Positions 56,171 through 64,000 of a stretch of 64,000 nt of DNA are shown piece after piece (the stretch's first letter is position 1; the number at the start of each line of letters is the position of its first letter). The stretch is from Sva-07 sp963793335 (GTDB taxonomy: Bacteria; Actinomycetota; Acidimicrobiia; Acidimicrobiales; Ilumatobacteraceae). The stretch spans positions 620,001 through 684,000 of the forward strand of contig CAWBZS010000001.1 of assembly GCA_963793335.1 (NCBI GenBank), given 5' to 3'. Both the position numbers and the translations under genes were made by a program. Under the pieces are notes generated by a model. The model did not search any database. It had not been told where the DNA came from and saw nothing but the letters and a program-made list of their open reading frames with translations.

Positions 56171-56818
56171 ATGACGAGCGATCGCAGTTCGAGCGACGTC
56201 GATGCGGTGATCTTCGACTTCGCGGGTGTGCTGAGCTCGAGCCCAGGCGAAGCGATCGCAGCGGCGATGGACGGGTTCGAGGTCGATCCCGCCACGTTCA
56301 TCTCGATCGTGATGGGCCCGCTCGACGAGGACACCGACCACCCGTGGCACGAGCTCGAGCGAGGAGTGCTGACCGTCGAGGAGTACCTCGAAGCGATCGA
56401 GGTGCGCTGGCGAGCAGCCGGTTTCGACTCGTTCCGTACGCCGTTCTCCGGCGACCTGATGGCCACCCTTCGTCCGGTTCCCGAGATGGTCGATGCAGCA
56501 CGAGCGGTTCGTTCGGCCGGCTACGGCACAGCCATTCTCACCAACAACGTGCGCGAATGGGGCTCGTGGCGCACCGCATGGGACGCCGACAACCTCGTCG
56601 ACGTCGTGATCGATTCGAGTGAAGTCGGTGTGCGCAAGCCGAACCGGGCGGTCTTCGACCTCACACTGGAACGGCTCGGCGGAATTGACCCCCGGCGTGC
56701 GCTCTTTCTCGACGACTTCCCCTGGAACATCGCAGGTGCCGAAGCCGCCGGCCTCCAGACCATGCAGATCACCGACCCGGCGGTCGATGCCGCGACCCTG
56801 CTCGATCGCCTGCTCTGA
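56171..56818 (+). CDS. HAD-IA hydrolase, epoxide-hydrolase-N-domain-like
   Basis: 215 residues. The nucleophile loop is FDFAGVL: the first Asp is kept but the second Asp (+2) is Ala, as in the DxGGV subgroup. TNNVREW is motif II, Lys is in VGVRKPNRAVFDL and motif IV is LFLDDFPWNIAGAEAAG. The cap is helical (about 20-85). Such proteins can be phosphatases or act on other substrates; loss of the +2 Asp usually lowers phosphatase turnover. A REP-like repeat follows. Confidence 0.87.
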   Translation: MTSDRSSSDVDAVIFDFAGVLSSSPGEAIAAAMDGFEVDPATFISIVMGPLDEDTDHPWHELERGVLTVEEYLEAIEVRWRAAGFDSFRTPFSGDLMATLRPVPEMVDAARAVRSAGYGTAILTNNVREWGSWRTAWDADNLVDVVIDSSEVGVRKPNRAVFDLTLERLGGIDPRRALFLDDFPWNIAGAEAAGLQTMQITDPAVDAATLLDRLL

Positions 56819-56852
56819 CGCTGCTGGGCCACACACCGCGCCGCGACAGCTC

Positions 56853-56935
56853 CCCGATCTGCGCCACATGAGTCCCACTGCACGATCTGCGCCACATCCG
56901 TCCCGGAAAACGGGACACCGGTGGCGCAGATCGGG
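56853..56935. repeat. REP-like palindromic repeat, family 1, copy 4
   Basis: GATCTGCGCCACATGAGTCC at 56855, GATCTGCGCCACATCCGTCC at 56884, then GGGACACCGGTGGCGCAGATC-type inverted half ending near 56933. It lies 35 nt after the HAD stop. Confidence 0.85.
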
Positions 56936-56968
56936 GAGCAGCACACTCGATACGCCACGATGGGGGCC

Positions 56969-57841
56969 ATGAACGACCGGCGAGGCGCCTCCGCCCAGCT
57001 CGCGCTCGCCGGGTTGTGCGTCGCGGTGTTCACCATCGCACTCGCCGCGCTGATCAGCTCGCAGCTCGCGCTGATGTCGGTGCTCGACTCCGCCCGCGCC
57101 GAGCGCGCTGCCGACCAGATCGCAACGTCTCGATTCACCGCCGAGGTGATCGAGCAGACAGTGGTGCGGGCGGTGAGCCCCGTCGCCGGCGACGAGGTCG
57201 CGACGCAGCTGGCGGTGGCCGCAAGCGCCGACCCCCGCGTGACCGACGCGGTGAGCTCATCGCTGATGTTCACCCACCGCCAGATCGTCGAAGGTGACGT
57301 CATCGCCGCCGACGGCAACGCGCTGATCCGCAACGAGATCGCCTCGTCGGTGCTCGACTCCGCCGCAGCAGCAGGCTTCGACCCGGCCTCGTTCGGAATC
57401 GACGTCGACAGCGCAACGGCGCTCCCGCTCGACGCGGTGGCGGAGCAGGAGGGTCTGGCATCGCTGCTGCCCACCGACCTCCCAGCCCTCGAACTCCGTC
57501 CGGTCGCAGAAACCACCCGGGTGATCGCCGCGATCGTGACGGTGATCTTCGGGTTGATGGCGGTGCTCGTCCATCCACGGTCAGCGCATGGACTCCGACG
57601 TCTCGGCATCGTCGCGGTGACCGTGTGCGGCATCTGGCTGGTCAGCATGCTCCTCGCCGGTTGGATCATCGGGTTGGTCGCGAACACCCTGTTCGGCGAG
57701 ATGCTCCACACGGTGTGGAGCGATGCCGCAGGGTCGATGATGCTGCTCGTCGGTGCCGGAGCGGTGCTCGGCCTCGGCGTCGCGATCGGCGGCAGCGCCG
57801 TTCAGGGCTGGTCGAACGAGCGACGGCGGGGTGCGCGGTGA
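56969..57841 (+). CDS. Membrane protein with large extracytoplasmic loop, unknown function
   Basis: 290 residues from ATG 56969 (56960 is an in-frame alternative). One N-terminal helix (LALAGLCVAVFTIALAALIS) is followed by about 140 residues rich in Ala/Asp/Val, then three helices (VIAAIVTVIFGLMAVLV, LGIVAVTVCGIWLVSMLLAG, MMLLVGAGAVLGLGVAIG). The topology resembles actinobacterial integral proteins of the 'DUF-membrane with extracellular domain' kind, but no family is recognised. The stop overlaps the lipoprotein GTG (GTGA), so they act together. Confidence 0.72.
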   Translation: MNDRRGASAQLALAGLCVAVFTIALAALISSQLALMSVLDSARAERAADQIATSRFTAEVIEQTVVRAVSPVAGDEVATQLAVAASADPRVTDAVSSSLMFTHRQIVEGDVIAADGNALIRNEIASSVLDSAAAAGFDPASFGIDVDSATALPLDAVAEQEGLASLLPTDLPALELRPVAETTRVIAAIVTVIFGLMAVLVHPRSAHGLRRLGIVAVTVCGIWLVSMLLAGWIIGLVANTLFGEMLHTVWSDAAGSMMLLVGAGAVLGLGVAIGGSAVQGWSNERRRGAR

Positions 57842-58455
57842 GCGAGCCTCGCGCCGCTCGATTTCCGATGTCGGCGCCTCGGCGTGCGGGCGGCCGACGC
57901 CGACGTCGCACCACGACCGCAGCGATGCTCGGCGCAGGGCTGGGTGCGGCGATCGCCATCGCCGGCTGTGACGGTTCCGGTGGCGACGTCGCAGCCCTCC
58001 CACCGCTCTTGGAGGTCGAGCAACTCGGAGCCGGCTGGATCGCTCGCGATCCGGGCGATGTCGCCCTGCTCCCCGGAACCATTGCGCCGCCGTGCCCCTT
58101 CGACGGCGCGATTCCCGACGTCGACCTCGCCGCCGCCGACAGCATCGAGTTCGGCGATCAGGAGCGGCAGCTCGGCATCAACCACACCGTGGTGGCGCTC
58201 GCCGGCGATCCCGGCACTGCCGACGCCGTCCTCGCGACATGGGAGATGATGAACTGCAGCGGCTCCGACGCCGACCAACGCCCGGTCGACGGTCTCCCCG
58301 ACGACGTGTTCGGCGTGGAACTCGACACCATCGACAGCGACTTCACCCAAGCGGTGCTCATCCGCACCGATGCCACCACGATGTCGTTCCTCGTGGTCAC
58401 CGGCGACGGCAACATCCCCATCGACCTCGCTCGCGACCTCGCCCCGCTGCTCTGA
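57838..58455 (+). CDS. Predicted lipoprotein
   Basis: 205 residues, starting at GTG 57838 which overlaps the previous stop. A basic Arg-rich stretch (GGRRRRRTTTAA) precedes a hydrophobic segment and a lipobox-like AIAGC, so it may be Sec- or Tat-exported and lipid-anchored. The mature domain has Cys pair (APPCPFDG, MMNCSGSD) and alternating strands. It is coupled to the membrane protein upstream; function unknown. Confidence 0.72.
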   Translation: MSEPRAARFPMSAPRRAGGRRRRRTTTAAMLGAGLGAAIAIAGCDGSGGDVAALPPLLEVEQLGAGWIARDPGDVALLPGTIAPPCPFDGAIPDVDLAAADSIEFGDQERQLGINHTVVALAGDPGTADAVLATWEMMNCSGSDADQRPVDGLPDDVFGVELDTIDSDFTQAVLIRTDATTMSFLVVTGDGNIPIDLARDLAPLL

Positions 58456-58516
58456 GATCGACGGCTCGACGCCGGCGAACCACCACGTCGCTCATCGCGC
58501 CGAGCGTCCGGGCAGC

Positions 58517-58537
58517 TGCACGCACGCCGTGCGTGCA
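58517..58537. terminator. Bidirectional hairpin between convergent genes
   Basis: TGCACGCAC-GCC-GTGCGTGCA is a perfect 9-bp stem with a 3-nt loop between the lipoprotein end and the oxygenase end. It likely terminates both; no T-run. Confidence 0.55.
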
Positions 58538-58553
58538 AGCAGGCAGGAGGCGT

Positions 58554-59510
58554 TCAGTTCCGCCCGGCGGCCGTCGAGGGGCGAAGCAGTCGAGGCCCCA
58601 TCAACTTGGCCATCAAATGGTCACCGGACGTGACCGGTGCGTAACGCGGTGGATTCGCCTCGTCGGAGCACGACGGCAGGCATCGGATCACCGCGTCCCA
58701 GTTCGGCTGCTGGAACCATGCGACCGAGCGTCGTCGAGCCGGTCCGCCCGCCGAGGCACGCGGCGGCACCACCCGATGCAGCGTCGAGCGCCACCGATCG
58801 TTCGACCACTCCGCCAGGAGGTCACCGAGGTTGACGAGGAACGTCCCTCGCTCGGGCGTCACATCGTGCCATCCGCCGGCATCGTCGCGGATCTGCAGCC
58901 CTGGTACCGGGTCGGCCAGCAGCACGGTGATGCTGCCGTAGTCGGTGTGAGCGCCCATACGCATCTGCCCGGCGACAGGGTCGGGGGCGCCGGTGCGACG
59001 TTGATAGTTGTTGGCGCGGATCACCGTTGGACCCTTGTCGAGGTACGCATCGAAATGGTCTGCCGGCATCCCGAGCGCAACCGCTGCAGCCGACATCACG
59101 TTGTTGGCCACCCGGTCGATCTCCGCGGCGTACGCCAGCCAGGTGTCGCGGAATCCGGTCGGCAACGTCGGCCACACCTTCGCGGCGAAGAGATCGTGAC
59201 GGCGACTGGCGAAGTACGGCGCGGCGAGTTGATCGCCGGTCAGTTCGAGGCCGGCATTGAACGCTTCGAACAAATCGGTCGGTACCTCGGTCTCACCCAG
59301 CGAGTAGGCAAGCGCTTCGGACCCCTCCGGGGCGTAGCCGCGGTTGGCGGAACGGTCCTGGACGTAGAGCGCCATCTTCTCCTCGATCGGCCGGTCGAAG
59401 AACGCTGCGGTGACGTCGAGCATCTCGTCGATCAGTTCCTGAGCCACCCCATGCCCCGTGATCGTGAAGAACCCGACGGTGCGAGCCGCTCGGTCGAATC
59501 GGTCGGCCAC
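58554..59510 (-). CDS. Isopenicillin-N-synthase-like 2OG-Fe(II) dioxygenase
   Basis: 318 residues from GTG 59508-59510. The Fe site HxD...H is GAHTDYGSITVLL and STLHRVV, and the 2OG-binding Arg is in the following strand. It hydroxylates or desaturates a small substrate. The conserved N-terminal strand is out of this frame: the same frame continues upstream as VEPIDLRPFRDGSDVDRRT (59511-59567) but has no start codon, while ATG 59581-59583 lies in a different frame. One extra base between 59568 and 59580 would explain this, so the true protein is likely about 25 residues longer. Confidence 0.85.
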   Translation of the reverse strand: MADRFDRAARTVGFFTITGHGVAQELIDEMLDVTAAFFDRPIEEKMALYVQDRSANRGYAPEGSEALAYSLGETEVPTDLFEAFNAGLELTGDQLAAPYFASRRHDLFAAKVWPTLPTGFRDTWLAYAAEIDRVANNVMSAAAVALGMPADHFDAYLDKGPTVIRANNYQRRTGAPDPVAGQMRMGAHTDYGSITVLLADPVPGLQIRDDAGGWHDVTPERGTFLVNLGDLLAEWSNDRWRSTLHRVVPPRASAGGPARRRSVAWFQQPNWDAVIRCLPSCSDEANPPRYAPVTSGDHLMAKLMGPRLLRPSTAAGRN

Positions 59511-59635
59511 CGTTCGACGGTCGACGTCGCTGCCATCCCGGAATGGACGCAGATCGATCGGCTCGACGCGACGGCGCGACCATCGAGACGGACGCCCGGC
59601 TCAGGGCATGCCTCGAGGCCTGAGACGCTCCGGCG

Positions 59636-60772
59636 TCAGCTCAGGCCGAACTCCGAGAGCTCCACCGGTCGGCGTTCGTCGATCGAGCGGTGGGCGGCAG
59701 CGCCGATCGCCACTGCCCACATCCCCTCGGTGACCGTGACCGCTTCGGGTCGCCCGGCGCGAATCGCGTCGATCAGGTGAAGGTGCTCCATGTAGCTCGC
59801 GCCCTCATGGAACTCGGGATACGGCACGCGCGGGTCCATCGGGGCCGGCACCTCTCGAACACCCATCCCCATGTGATGGGTGTGACCGGCGGCAGCGGCG
59901 CGCTCCCCCAACCACACGGTGTCGCCGGGGACCGTCCCTTCGAGCTTGGCGGTGTCACCGGTGATCGTGATCTCCTGCTCATAGCGGCCACCCTCGGCGA
60001 ACATGCAGAGATCCAGCGCTCCACGAACCCCGTTCGAGAATTCGACGATCACGAACGCGTTGTCGAGGATGTCCGACCGCTCCTGTCGGCCGTCGACCTC
60101 GTAGTACTCGTCGAGGTGGTTGACGTCCTGCGCACCGCTGGCCATCACCCGCACCGGATGCGCGCCGGCAACCAGGTGCATGAGGTCGAAGAAGTGGCAG
60201 CACTTCTCCACGAGCGTGCCGCCGGTGTTTCGGGTGAAGCGGTTCCAGTCGCCGACCTTCTTCAGGAACGGATTGCGGTGTTCGCGGATCGACACCATCC
60301 GGGTGGTTCCACACACGCCGGTTGCAAGTTGCTCCAACATGGCTGCGGGCGTCGGCATGTATCGGTATTGGAGGCCCATCCAAGTGATGGCGTCGCGGTC
60401 GGCAGCGGCGTCGACCACCCGTCGGCAGTCGTCGACGGTGGTGCACAGGGGCTTCTCGATCAGGATGTGCTTGTCGGTGGCCAGCGCATCCGCGAGCACC
60501 GCTGCATGGGTGAAGTTCGGCGACGTGATCACCACCACGTCCACGTTCGGATCGGCAAGAAGGTCGCGGTGGTCGCTGTAAGTGGCGGTGTGCTCTCTCG
60601 CTGCTGCACCGCCCGGCCCGTCAGCGACACAACCGAGGCCCCACTCGAGGCTGGTGGCCACCGGATCGGCCAGCGCGACCACCTGGGCGCCGTCGATGTG
60701 GTTCAGGTCGAGGATGTGCTCACCCCCCATCATCCCGCTCCCGATCACGCCGTACCCAAGAATGTCACTCAT
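59636..60772 (-). CDS. Gfo/Idh/MocA-family oxidoreductase
   Basis: 378 residues from ATG 60770-60772, preceded by TACGGT. The NAD(P) site is GVIGSGMMGGEH, then the VVITSPNFTHA strand and the catalytic-type EKPLCTT motif; the C-terminal alpha/beta domain has TGGTLVEKCCHFFDLMH (catalytic His/Asp region). Acts on sugars, inositols or related alcohols; substrate unknown. The neighbours give no sugar pathway context. Confidence 0.92.
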   Translation of the reverse strand: MSDILGYGVIGSGMMGGEHILDLNHIDGAQVVALADPVATSLEWGLGCVADGPGGAAAREHTATYSDHRDLLADPNVDVVVITSPNFTHAAVLADALATDKHILIEKPLCTTVDDCRRVVDAAADRDAITWMGLQYRYMPTPAAMLEQLATGVCGTTRMVSIREHRNPFLKKVGDWNRFTRNTGGTLVEKCCHFFDLMHLVAGAHPVRVMASGAQDVNHLDEYYEVDGRQERSDILDNAFVIVEFSNGVRGALDLCMFAEGGRYEQEITITGDTAKLEGTVPGDTVWLGERAAAAGHTHHMGMGVREVPAPMDPRVPYPEFHEGASYMEHLHLIDAIRAGRPEAVTVTEGMWAVAIGAAAHRSIDERRPVELSEFGLS

Positions 60773-60779
60773 GGTCCGA

Positions 60780-60785
60780 ACCGTA
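60780..60785 (-). promoter_or_regulatory. -10 box TACGGT, leaderless promoter of the Gfo/Idh gene
   Basis: TACGGT on the minus strand lies seven bases before ATG 60770-60772. Confidence 0.5.
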
Positions 60786-60816
60786 CTTCGCTCGCACGTC
60801 GCCGACGCCAGCGCCG

Positions 60817-60897
60817 CCCGATCTGCGCCACATACGTCCCCGCGCCCGATCTGCGCCGCATACGTCCCGCCTACCGGCACGCATCTGGCGCAGATCT
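60817..60897. repeat. REP-like palindromic repeat, family 1, copy 5
   Basis: GATCTGCGCCACATACGTCC at 60820, GATCTGCGCCGCATACGTCC at 60848 and the inverted TGGCGCAGATC near 60886-60896. Unlike the other copies it lies between two divergent genes. Confidence 0.85.
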
Positions 60898-60964
60898 CGC
60901 CGTACTGGGCGGTGAGCGGGCATCACGGTTCCGAATCGGGCGACCTACCACCTACTGCGAGGTG

Positions 60965-61862
60965 ATGAAGACCTCCGCGATCGACGAACTCGCCACCGCC
61001 AACCACGGCGTCATCAGCCAGCGCACCAGCGGCTTGTCACGTTCGAGCTGGTATCGGGCACTTGCCGCCGGCCAACTCGAGCAACTGTTCCCCGGCGTTG
61101 CGCGGCTCCACGGCACGGCACGTACGAGGGAGCAACGCATCACCGCGGCGCTGTTCGCCGTGGGGCCCGGAGCGATCGCTTCACACCGCTCTGCGGCCGC
61201 GCTCTGGGGCATCCCACGGCCGGACGACGACCCGGTCGATGTGATCAAGGTGGGCGCACGGCGACGCCTGGCCGCGAACGACGGCGTCGTGATCCACCGA
61301 CCGCGCGATCTCCAACGGCTGCGACCGCTGCGGAAGTCCGGGATCTCCTGCACCAACATCCTGCGGACGTTGCTCGACCTCGGTGCCGTCGATCCGGATG
61401 CCGTTGCTGATGCCGTTGGCCATGCGCTCTCCGACCGGTTGGCGACCCTCGATGCGATCGAGGCTGCGGTGATCCAGCACTCCGAACACGGCCGCACCGG
61501 GGTGGTCGCCTTGCCGCGCCGCGGTGGCCGAGTGGTCGATCGACCGAAAACCAACCGACTCGGTCCTCGAACAGACGATGTTGCGGTTGATCCGCCGCTA
61601 CCGACTGCCGCCGGTGGAGTTCCACCCGACGATCTGCGGCCACGAAGTGGACTTCCGCGTCCTCGGCACGCCAGTGATCCTGGAATGCGACGGCTGGACC
61701 TACCACGGGCTCCAACGATCGACGTTCGAACGCGACCGACGGCGCGATGCAGACCTGATCGCAGCGGGCTGGATCGTGCTGCGCTTCACCTACCGCGCCA
61801 TCACCAGCCGCCCCAGGGACACCGCCGATCGGATCGCCGCCGCCGTTGCTCGTTGGGCGTGA
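60965..61862 (+). pseudogene. AbiEi-like/DUF559 protein broken by one extra base
   Basis: From ATG 60965 the frame gives a winged-helix N-terminus (QRTSGLSRSSWYRALAAGQL, LFPGVARLHG, SHRSAAALWGIPRP) and a middle domain up to EHGRTGVVAL near 61512. The downstream frame continues AEWSIDRKPTDSVLEQTMLR and a DUF559 nuclease-fold end (VILECDGWTYHGLQRSTFER) to stop 61860-61862. Deleting one C at 61513-61515 joins them into a 298-residue protein of normal architecture. The type is common in actinobacteria as single genes and as type IV antitoxin relatives; no AbiEii toxin gene is adjacent. Confidence 0.75.
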
Positions 61863-61879
61863 CCAGCGCTGCGAAGCGC

Positions 61880-61959
61880 GGGATCTGCGCCCGTTTCGTC
61901 CCGTGATGCGGGGCATATCCGGCGCAGATCGGGCGGTGGGACGGATGTGGCACAGATCG
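61880..61959. repeat. REP-like palindromic repeat, family 1, copy 6
   Basis: GGATCTGCGCCCGTTTCGTCC at about 61880, then CATATCCGGCGCAGATCGGG near 61914-61933 and a half-site CACAGATCGGG ending near 61961. It lies 18 nt after the AbiEi-like stop and just before the tldD promoter. Confidence 0.75.
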
Positions 61960-61976
61960 GGTCGGGTGTGCTGGCG

Positions 61977-61982
61977 TAGCCT
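61977..61982 (+). promoter_or_regulatory. -10 box TAGCCT, leaderless promoter of tldD
   Basis: TAGCCT lies six bases before ATG 61989. Confidence 0.5.
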
Positions 61983-61988
61983 GACCGG

Positions 61989-63452
61989 ATGACCGACCTG
62001 ATGATCGAATCGGCAGCGCTGGAAGATCGCCTCCGATCAGCGCTGCCCGACGACGTCGACTACGCCTCTGCCCGGCTCGTCGACGAACGTGCGGAGCACC
62101 TGAGCGTGCGACGCAACCAACTGGAGCCGATCTTCACCCAGTACGACACCGGTGCGATGATCACGATCTGGAACGGCGGCGGCCTCGGATACGCGGCCAC
62201 CTCGGATCTCAGCGACGCCGGGCTGGCAGCCGCTGTCGACCGAGCCCGCTACTGGGCCGGGGTCACCGCCGGCGCGATGGTGAGCACGGCAGCGCCGACC
62301 AGCCACGCTGACGGGACCTACACCTCGCCGGTCGAGGTCGACTGGGACACGCTGCCACTCGACGATCGCCTGGAGCTGCTGCAGCAACAGTCTCGACTGC
62401 TCGGCATCGACGATCGGATCGTGAGCTGGGGTGCCTCGCTCGTACGCCGCGATGTGGATCAGCTCCTGCTCACCGCATCACGCAACGGCGACAGCGGCCG
62501 CATCGAGCAGCGATTCCGCTTCGTGTATCCGAGCCTGAACGCCACCGCCAACGAGGGCACCAACACCCAGACGCGCACCTTCGGCGGCCATGCATTCTGC
62601 GGTCAGGGCGGCGCCGAGGTGCTCGGCCGATACGGCTTCGGCGACGCTGCGAGCCGCATTGCCGAGCAGGCGCTCGAGCTGCTGTCGGCGCCGAACTGCC
62701 CGACCGGCATCATGGACGCGCTCCTCGCGCCGGACCAGATGATCCTGCAGATCCACGAATCGATCGGCCATCCCCTGGAGCTCGACCGCATCCTCGGCGA
62801 CGAGCGCAACTACGCCGGCACCAGCTTCGTCACGCCGGACATGTTCGGCAGCTACCAGTACGGCTCGGAACTCTTGAACGTCACCTTCGACCCGACCGTG
62901 CCCGGCCAACTCGCGTCGTACGGATTCGACGACGACGGCACCCCAGCCGAACGCCAGCATCTGATCGAGAACGGTGTGCTGGTTCGCGGCCTGGGCGGCG
63001 CCGTGTCGCAGCAGCGCAGCGGTCTGCCAGGCGTGGCGAACTCGCGAGCGCAGAACTGGAACCGCCCGCCGATCGACCGGATGGCAAACCTCAACGTCGA
63101 GCCGGGCACCTCGACCGTCGACGAGCTCATCGGCTCGATCGAACACGGCGTGTACCTCCACACCAACAATTCGTGGTCGATCGACGACAGCCGCAACAAG
63201 TTCCAGTTCGGCTGCGAGTACGGCCAGCGCATCGAGAACGGTGAACTCGTGGGCGCCGTGCGCAACCCCGGCTATCGCGGCATCTCGTCGACCTTCTGGC
63301 GCAGCCTGACCGGTGTTGCCGACCGCGACAGCTTCACGGTGATGGGCACCCCCAATTGCGGCAAGGGTGAACTCAACCAGATGGTGGGCACCGGTCATGC
63401 CTCGCCGGCATGTCGCTTCTCCGACATCGAGGTCTTCGGGGGCGAAGCATGA
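61989..63452 (+). CDS. tldD: TldD-family metalloprotease subunit
   Basis: 487 residues. TldD/E proteases degrade unfolded peptides and process ribosomal peptide natural products in other bacteria. The HExxxH metal motif is HESIGH (His256, Glu257, His261), with GELVGAVRNPGYRGISSTFW and PNCGKGELNQMVGTGHASPA containing the third-ligand Cys region near the C-terminus. This is the active subunit; the partner follows with ATGA overlap. No RiPP precursor is seen nearby. Confidence 0.92.
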   Translation: MTDLMIESAALEDRLRSALPDDVDYASARLVDERAEHLSVRRNQLEPIFTQYDTGAMITIWNGGGLGYAATSDLSDAGLAAAVDRARYWAGVTAGAMVSTAAPTSHADGTYTSPVEVDWDTLPLDDRLELLQQQSRLLGIDDRIVSWGASLVRRDVDQLLLTASRNGDSGRIEQRFRFVYPSLNATANEGTNTQTRTFGGHAFCGQGGAEVLGRYGFGDAASRIAEQALELLSAPNCPTGIMDALLAPDQMILQIHESIGHPLELDRILGDERNYAGTSFVTPDMFGSYQYGSELLNVTFDPTVPGQLASYGFDDDGTPAERQHLIENGVLVRGLGGAVSQQRSGLPGVANSRAQNWNRPPIDRMANLNVEPGTSTVDELIGSIEHGVYLHTNNSWSIDDSRNKFQFGCEYGQRIENGELVGAVRNPGYRGISSTFWRSLTGVADRDSFTVMGTPNCGKGELNQMVGTGHASPACRFSDIEVFGGEA

Positions 63453-64000
63453 GCAACGCCGACGCCCCCGCCAACGCCCCCGGAGACCCGGGCTCGGGGG
63501 GCCAGGATCAGGCCTACTTCGACGAGTTGGTCACGGCTGCCTCCACGCGGCTGACCGGCGAGGAGGTGCTGCTCGCCAACGTGTCGGGCGAGCGCACCGA
63601 CTTCATTCGGCTCAACAACTCCGACGTCCGCCAGGCCGGAAGCATCGACCAGCGGACGCTGTCGATCGATCTCGTCGAAGGCCAACGCCACACCGCTGGC
63701 AGCATCCGACTGTCAGGCGAGCGCAGCACCGACGACGCCCGCGTCGCGACGCTGTTGGCACAACTGCGTGAGCAACGCGCCCTCGTCGCCGACGACCCCT
63801 TCCTGCTCTACAACACCGAGCCGACGTCGACCGAGCGTGTCGAACGCGGCTCGATCCCCGAGCCCGATGCGGCGCTCGCGGAGATTCGTGCGGCCGGAAG
63901 CGGCCGCGACCTCGTCGGTGTGTACGCCGCTGGTGACACGTTCCAAGGGTTCGCCAACAGCCTCGGCCAGCGCAATTGGTTCCAGTCGTCGACCTTCAAC
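63449..64000 (+). CDS. TldE/PmbA-family subunit, 5' part (cut by window edge)
   Basis: 184 codons from ATG 63449, overlapping the tldD stop. After a low-complexity N-terminus the domain begins QDQAYFDELVTAASTRLTGE and continues in the TldD/PmbA pattern to the window end. TldE lacks the HExxxH motif in the family and pairs with TldD; the region where this shows lies outside the window. The N-terminal 18 residues come from a family 2 palindromic repeat. Confidence 0.85.
   Translation, partial: MSNADAPANAPGDPGSGGQDQAYFDELVTAASTRLTGEEVLLANVSGERTDFIRLNNSDVRQAGSIDQRTLSIDLVEGQRHTAGSIRLSGERSTDDARVATLLAQLREQRALVADDPFLLYNTEPTSTERVERGSIPEPDAALAEIRAAGSGRDLVGVYAAGDTFQGFANSLGQRNWFQSSTFN
63465..63498. repeat. 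Family 2 palindrome core inside the TldE-like gene
   Basis: ACGCCCCCGGAGACCCGGGC and the following TCGGGGGG match the right arm of the repeat at 27440-27470. It encodes NAPGDPGSGG near the N-terminus, before the conserved domain. Confidence 0.7.

Noticed and set aside
60965..61862. An intact type IV toxin-antitoxin pair
   Set aside because: No AbiEii-like nucleotidyltransferase toxin flanks the gene, and the gene itself carries a frame break.

Overview
This is a GC-rich chromosomal window with almost no insertion sequences. The genes, the many TANNNT -10 boxes 6-8 nt before start codons, and the lipid enzymes (WS/DGAT acyltransferase, PlsC, acyl-CoA carboxylase, Pfa-like synthase) suggest an actinobacterium. 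Acidimicrobiia (Ilumatobacter-like) is my best guess, an inference from gene style only. I see no rRNA, tRNA, CRISPR array, prophage or origin.

Layout. 1-6.4 kb: the tail of an unknown gene, a transposase remnant, a secreted CnaB-like protein, a class V aminotransferase, two membrane-anchored proteins and an internal fragment of a glycogen-synthase-like glycosyltransferase. 6.4-23.3 kb: a lipid/polyketide synthase locus. A 4'-phosphopantetheinyl transferase (+) faces a minus-strand operon of acyl-CoA dehydrogenase, Pfa-like synthase A (KS-AT-KS-ACPx4), synthase B (ACP-KR-DH) and a eukaryotic-type fused acyl-CoA carboxylase. All five carrier domains have Thr where the phosphopantetheine Ser should be. 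The carboxylase has lost its ATP-grasp lid and catalytic residues but keeps the biotin Lys and the carboxyltransferase. A and B look like one protein split by a single base.

23.5-35 kb: YihY, DUF3179 lipoprotein, MsrB, metallo-beta-lactamase fold protein, frameshifted enoyl-CoA hydratase, M20 peptidase, HrpA helicase, DHA2 efflux pump. 35-41 kb: serine hydrolase, LURP-one protein, broken potassium channel, WS/DGAT acyltransferase, enoyl-CoA hydratase, HAD phosphatase. 41-49.6 kb: a TetR-controlled heterodimeric ABC exporter with a 22-bp palindromic operator, an SGNH hydrolase, TesB thioesterase, and a Crp/Fnr regulator divergent from a two-gene operon with a CRP-like site between.

49.8-64 kb: amidase, PlsC, a coupled three-gene operon (a SelL-like peroxiredoxin with an in-frame UGA exactly at the catalytic Cys, an alpha/beta-hydrolase/PEP-synthase-like fusion with a Gly nucleophile position, a small membrane protein), HAD hydrolase, membrane and lipoprotein genes, 2OG-Fe(II) oxygenase, Gfo/Idh/MocA oxidoreductase, a frameshifted AbiEi/DUF559-like protein, and TldD/TldE at the right edge. 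Two dispersed palindromic repeat families occur here, one also inside coding sequences. Several otherwise intact genes are broken by single-base differences, so either assembly quality or real pseudogenization must be settled before trusting the splits.
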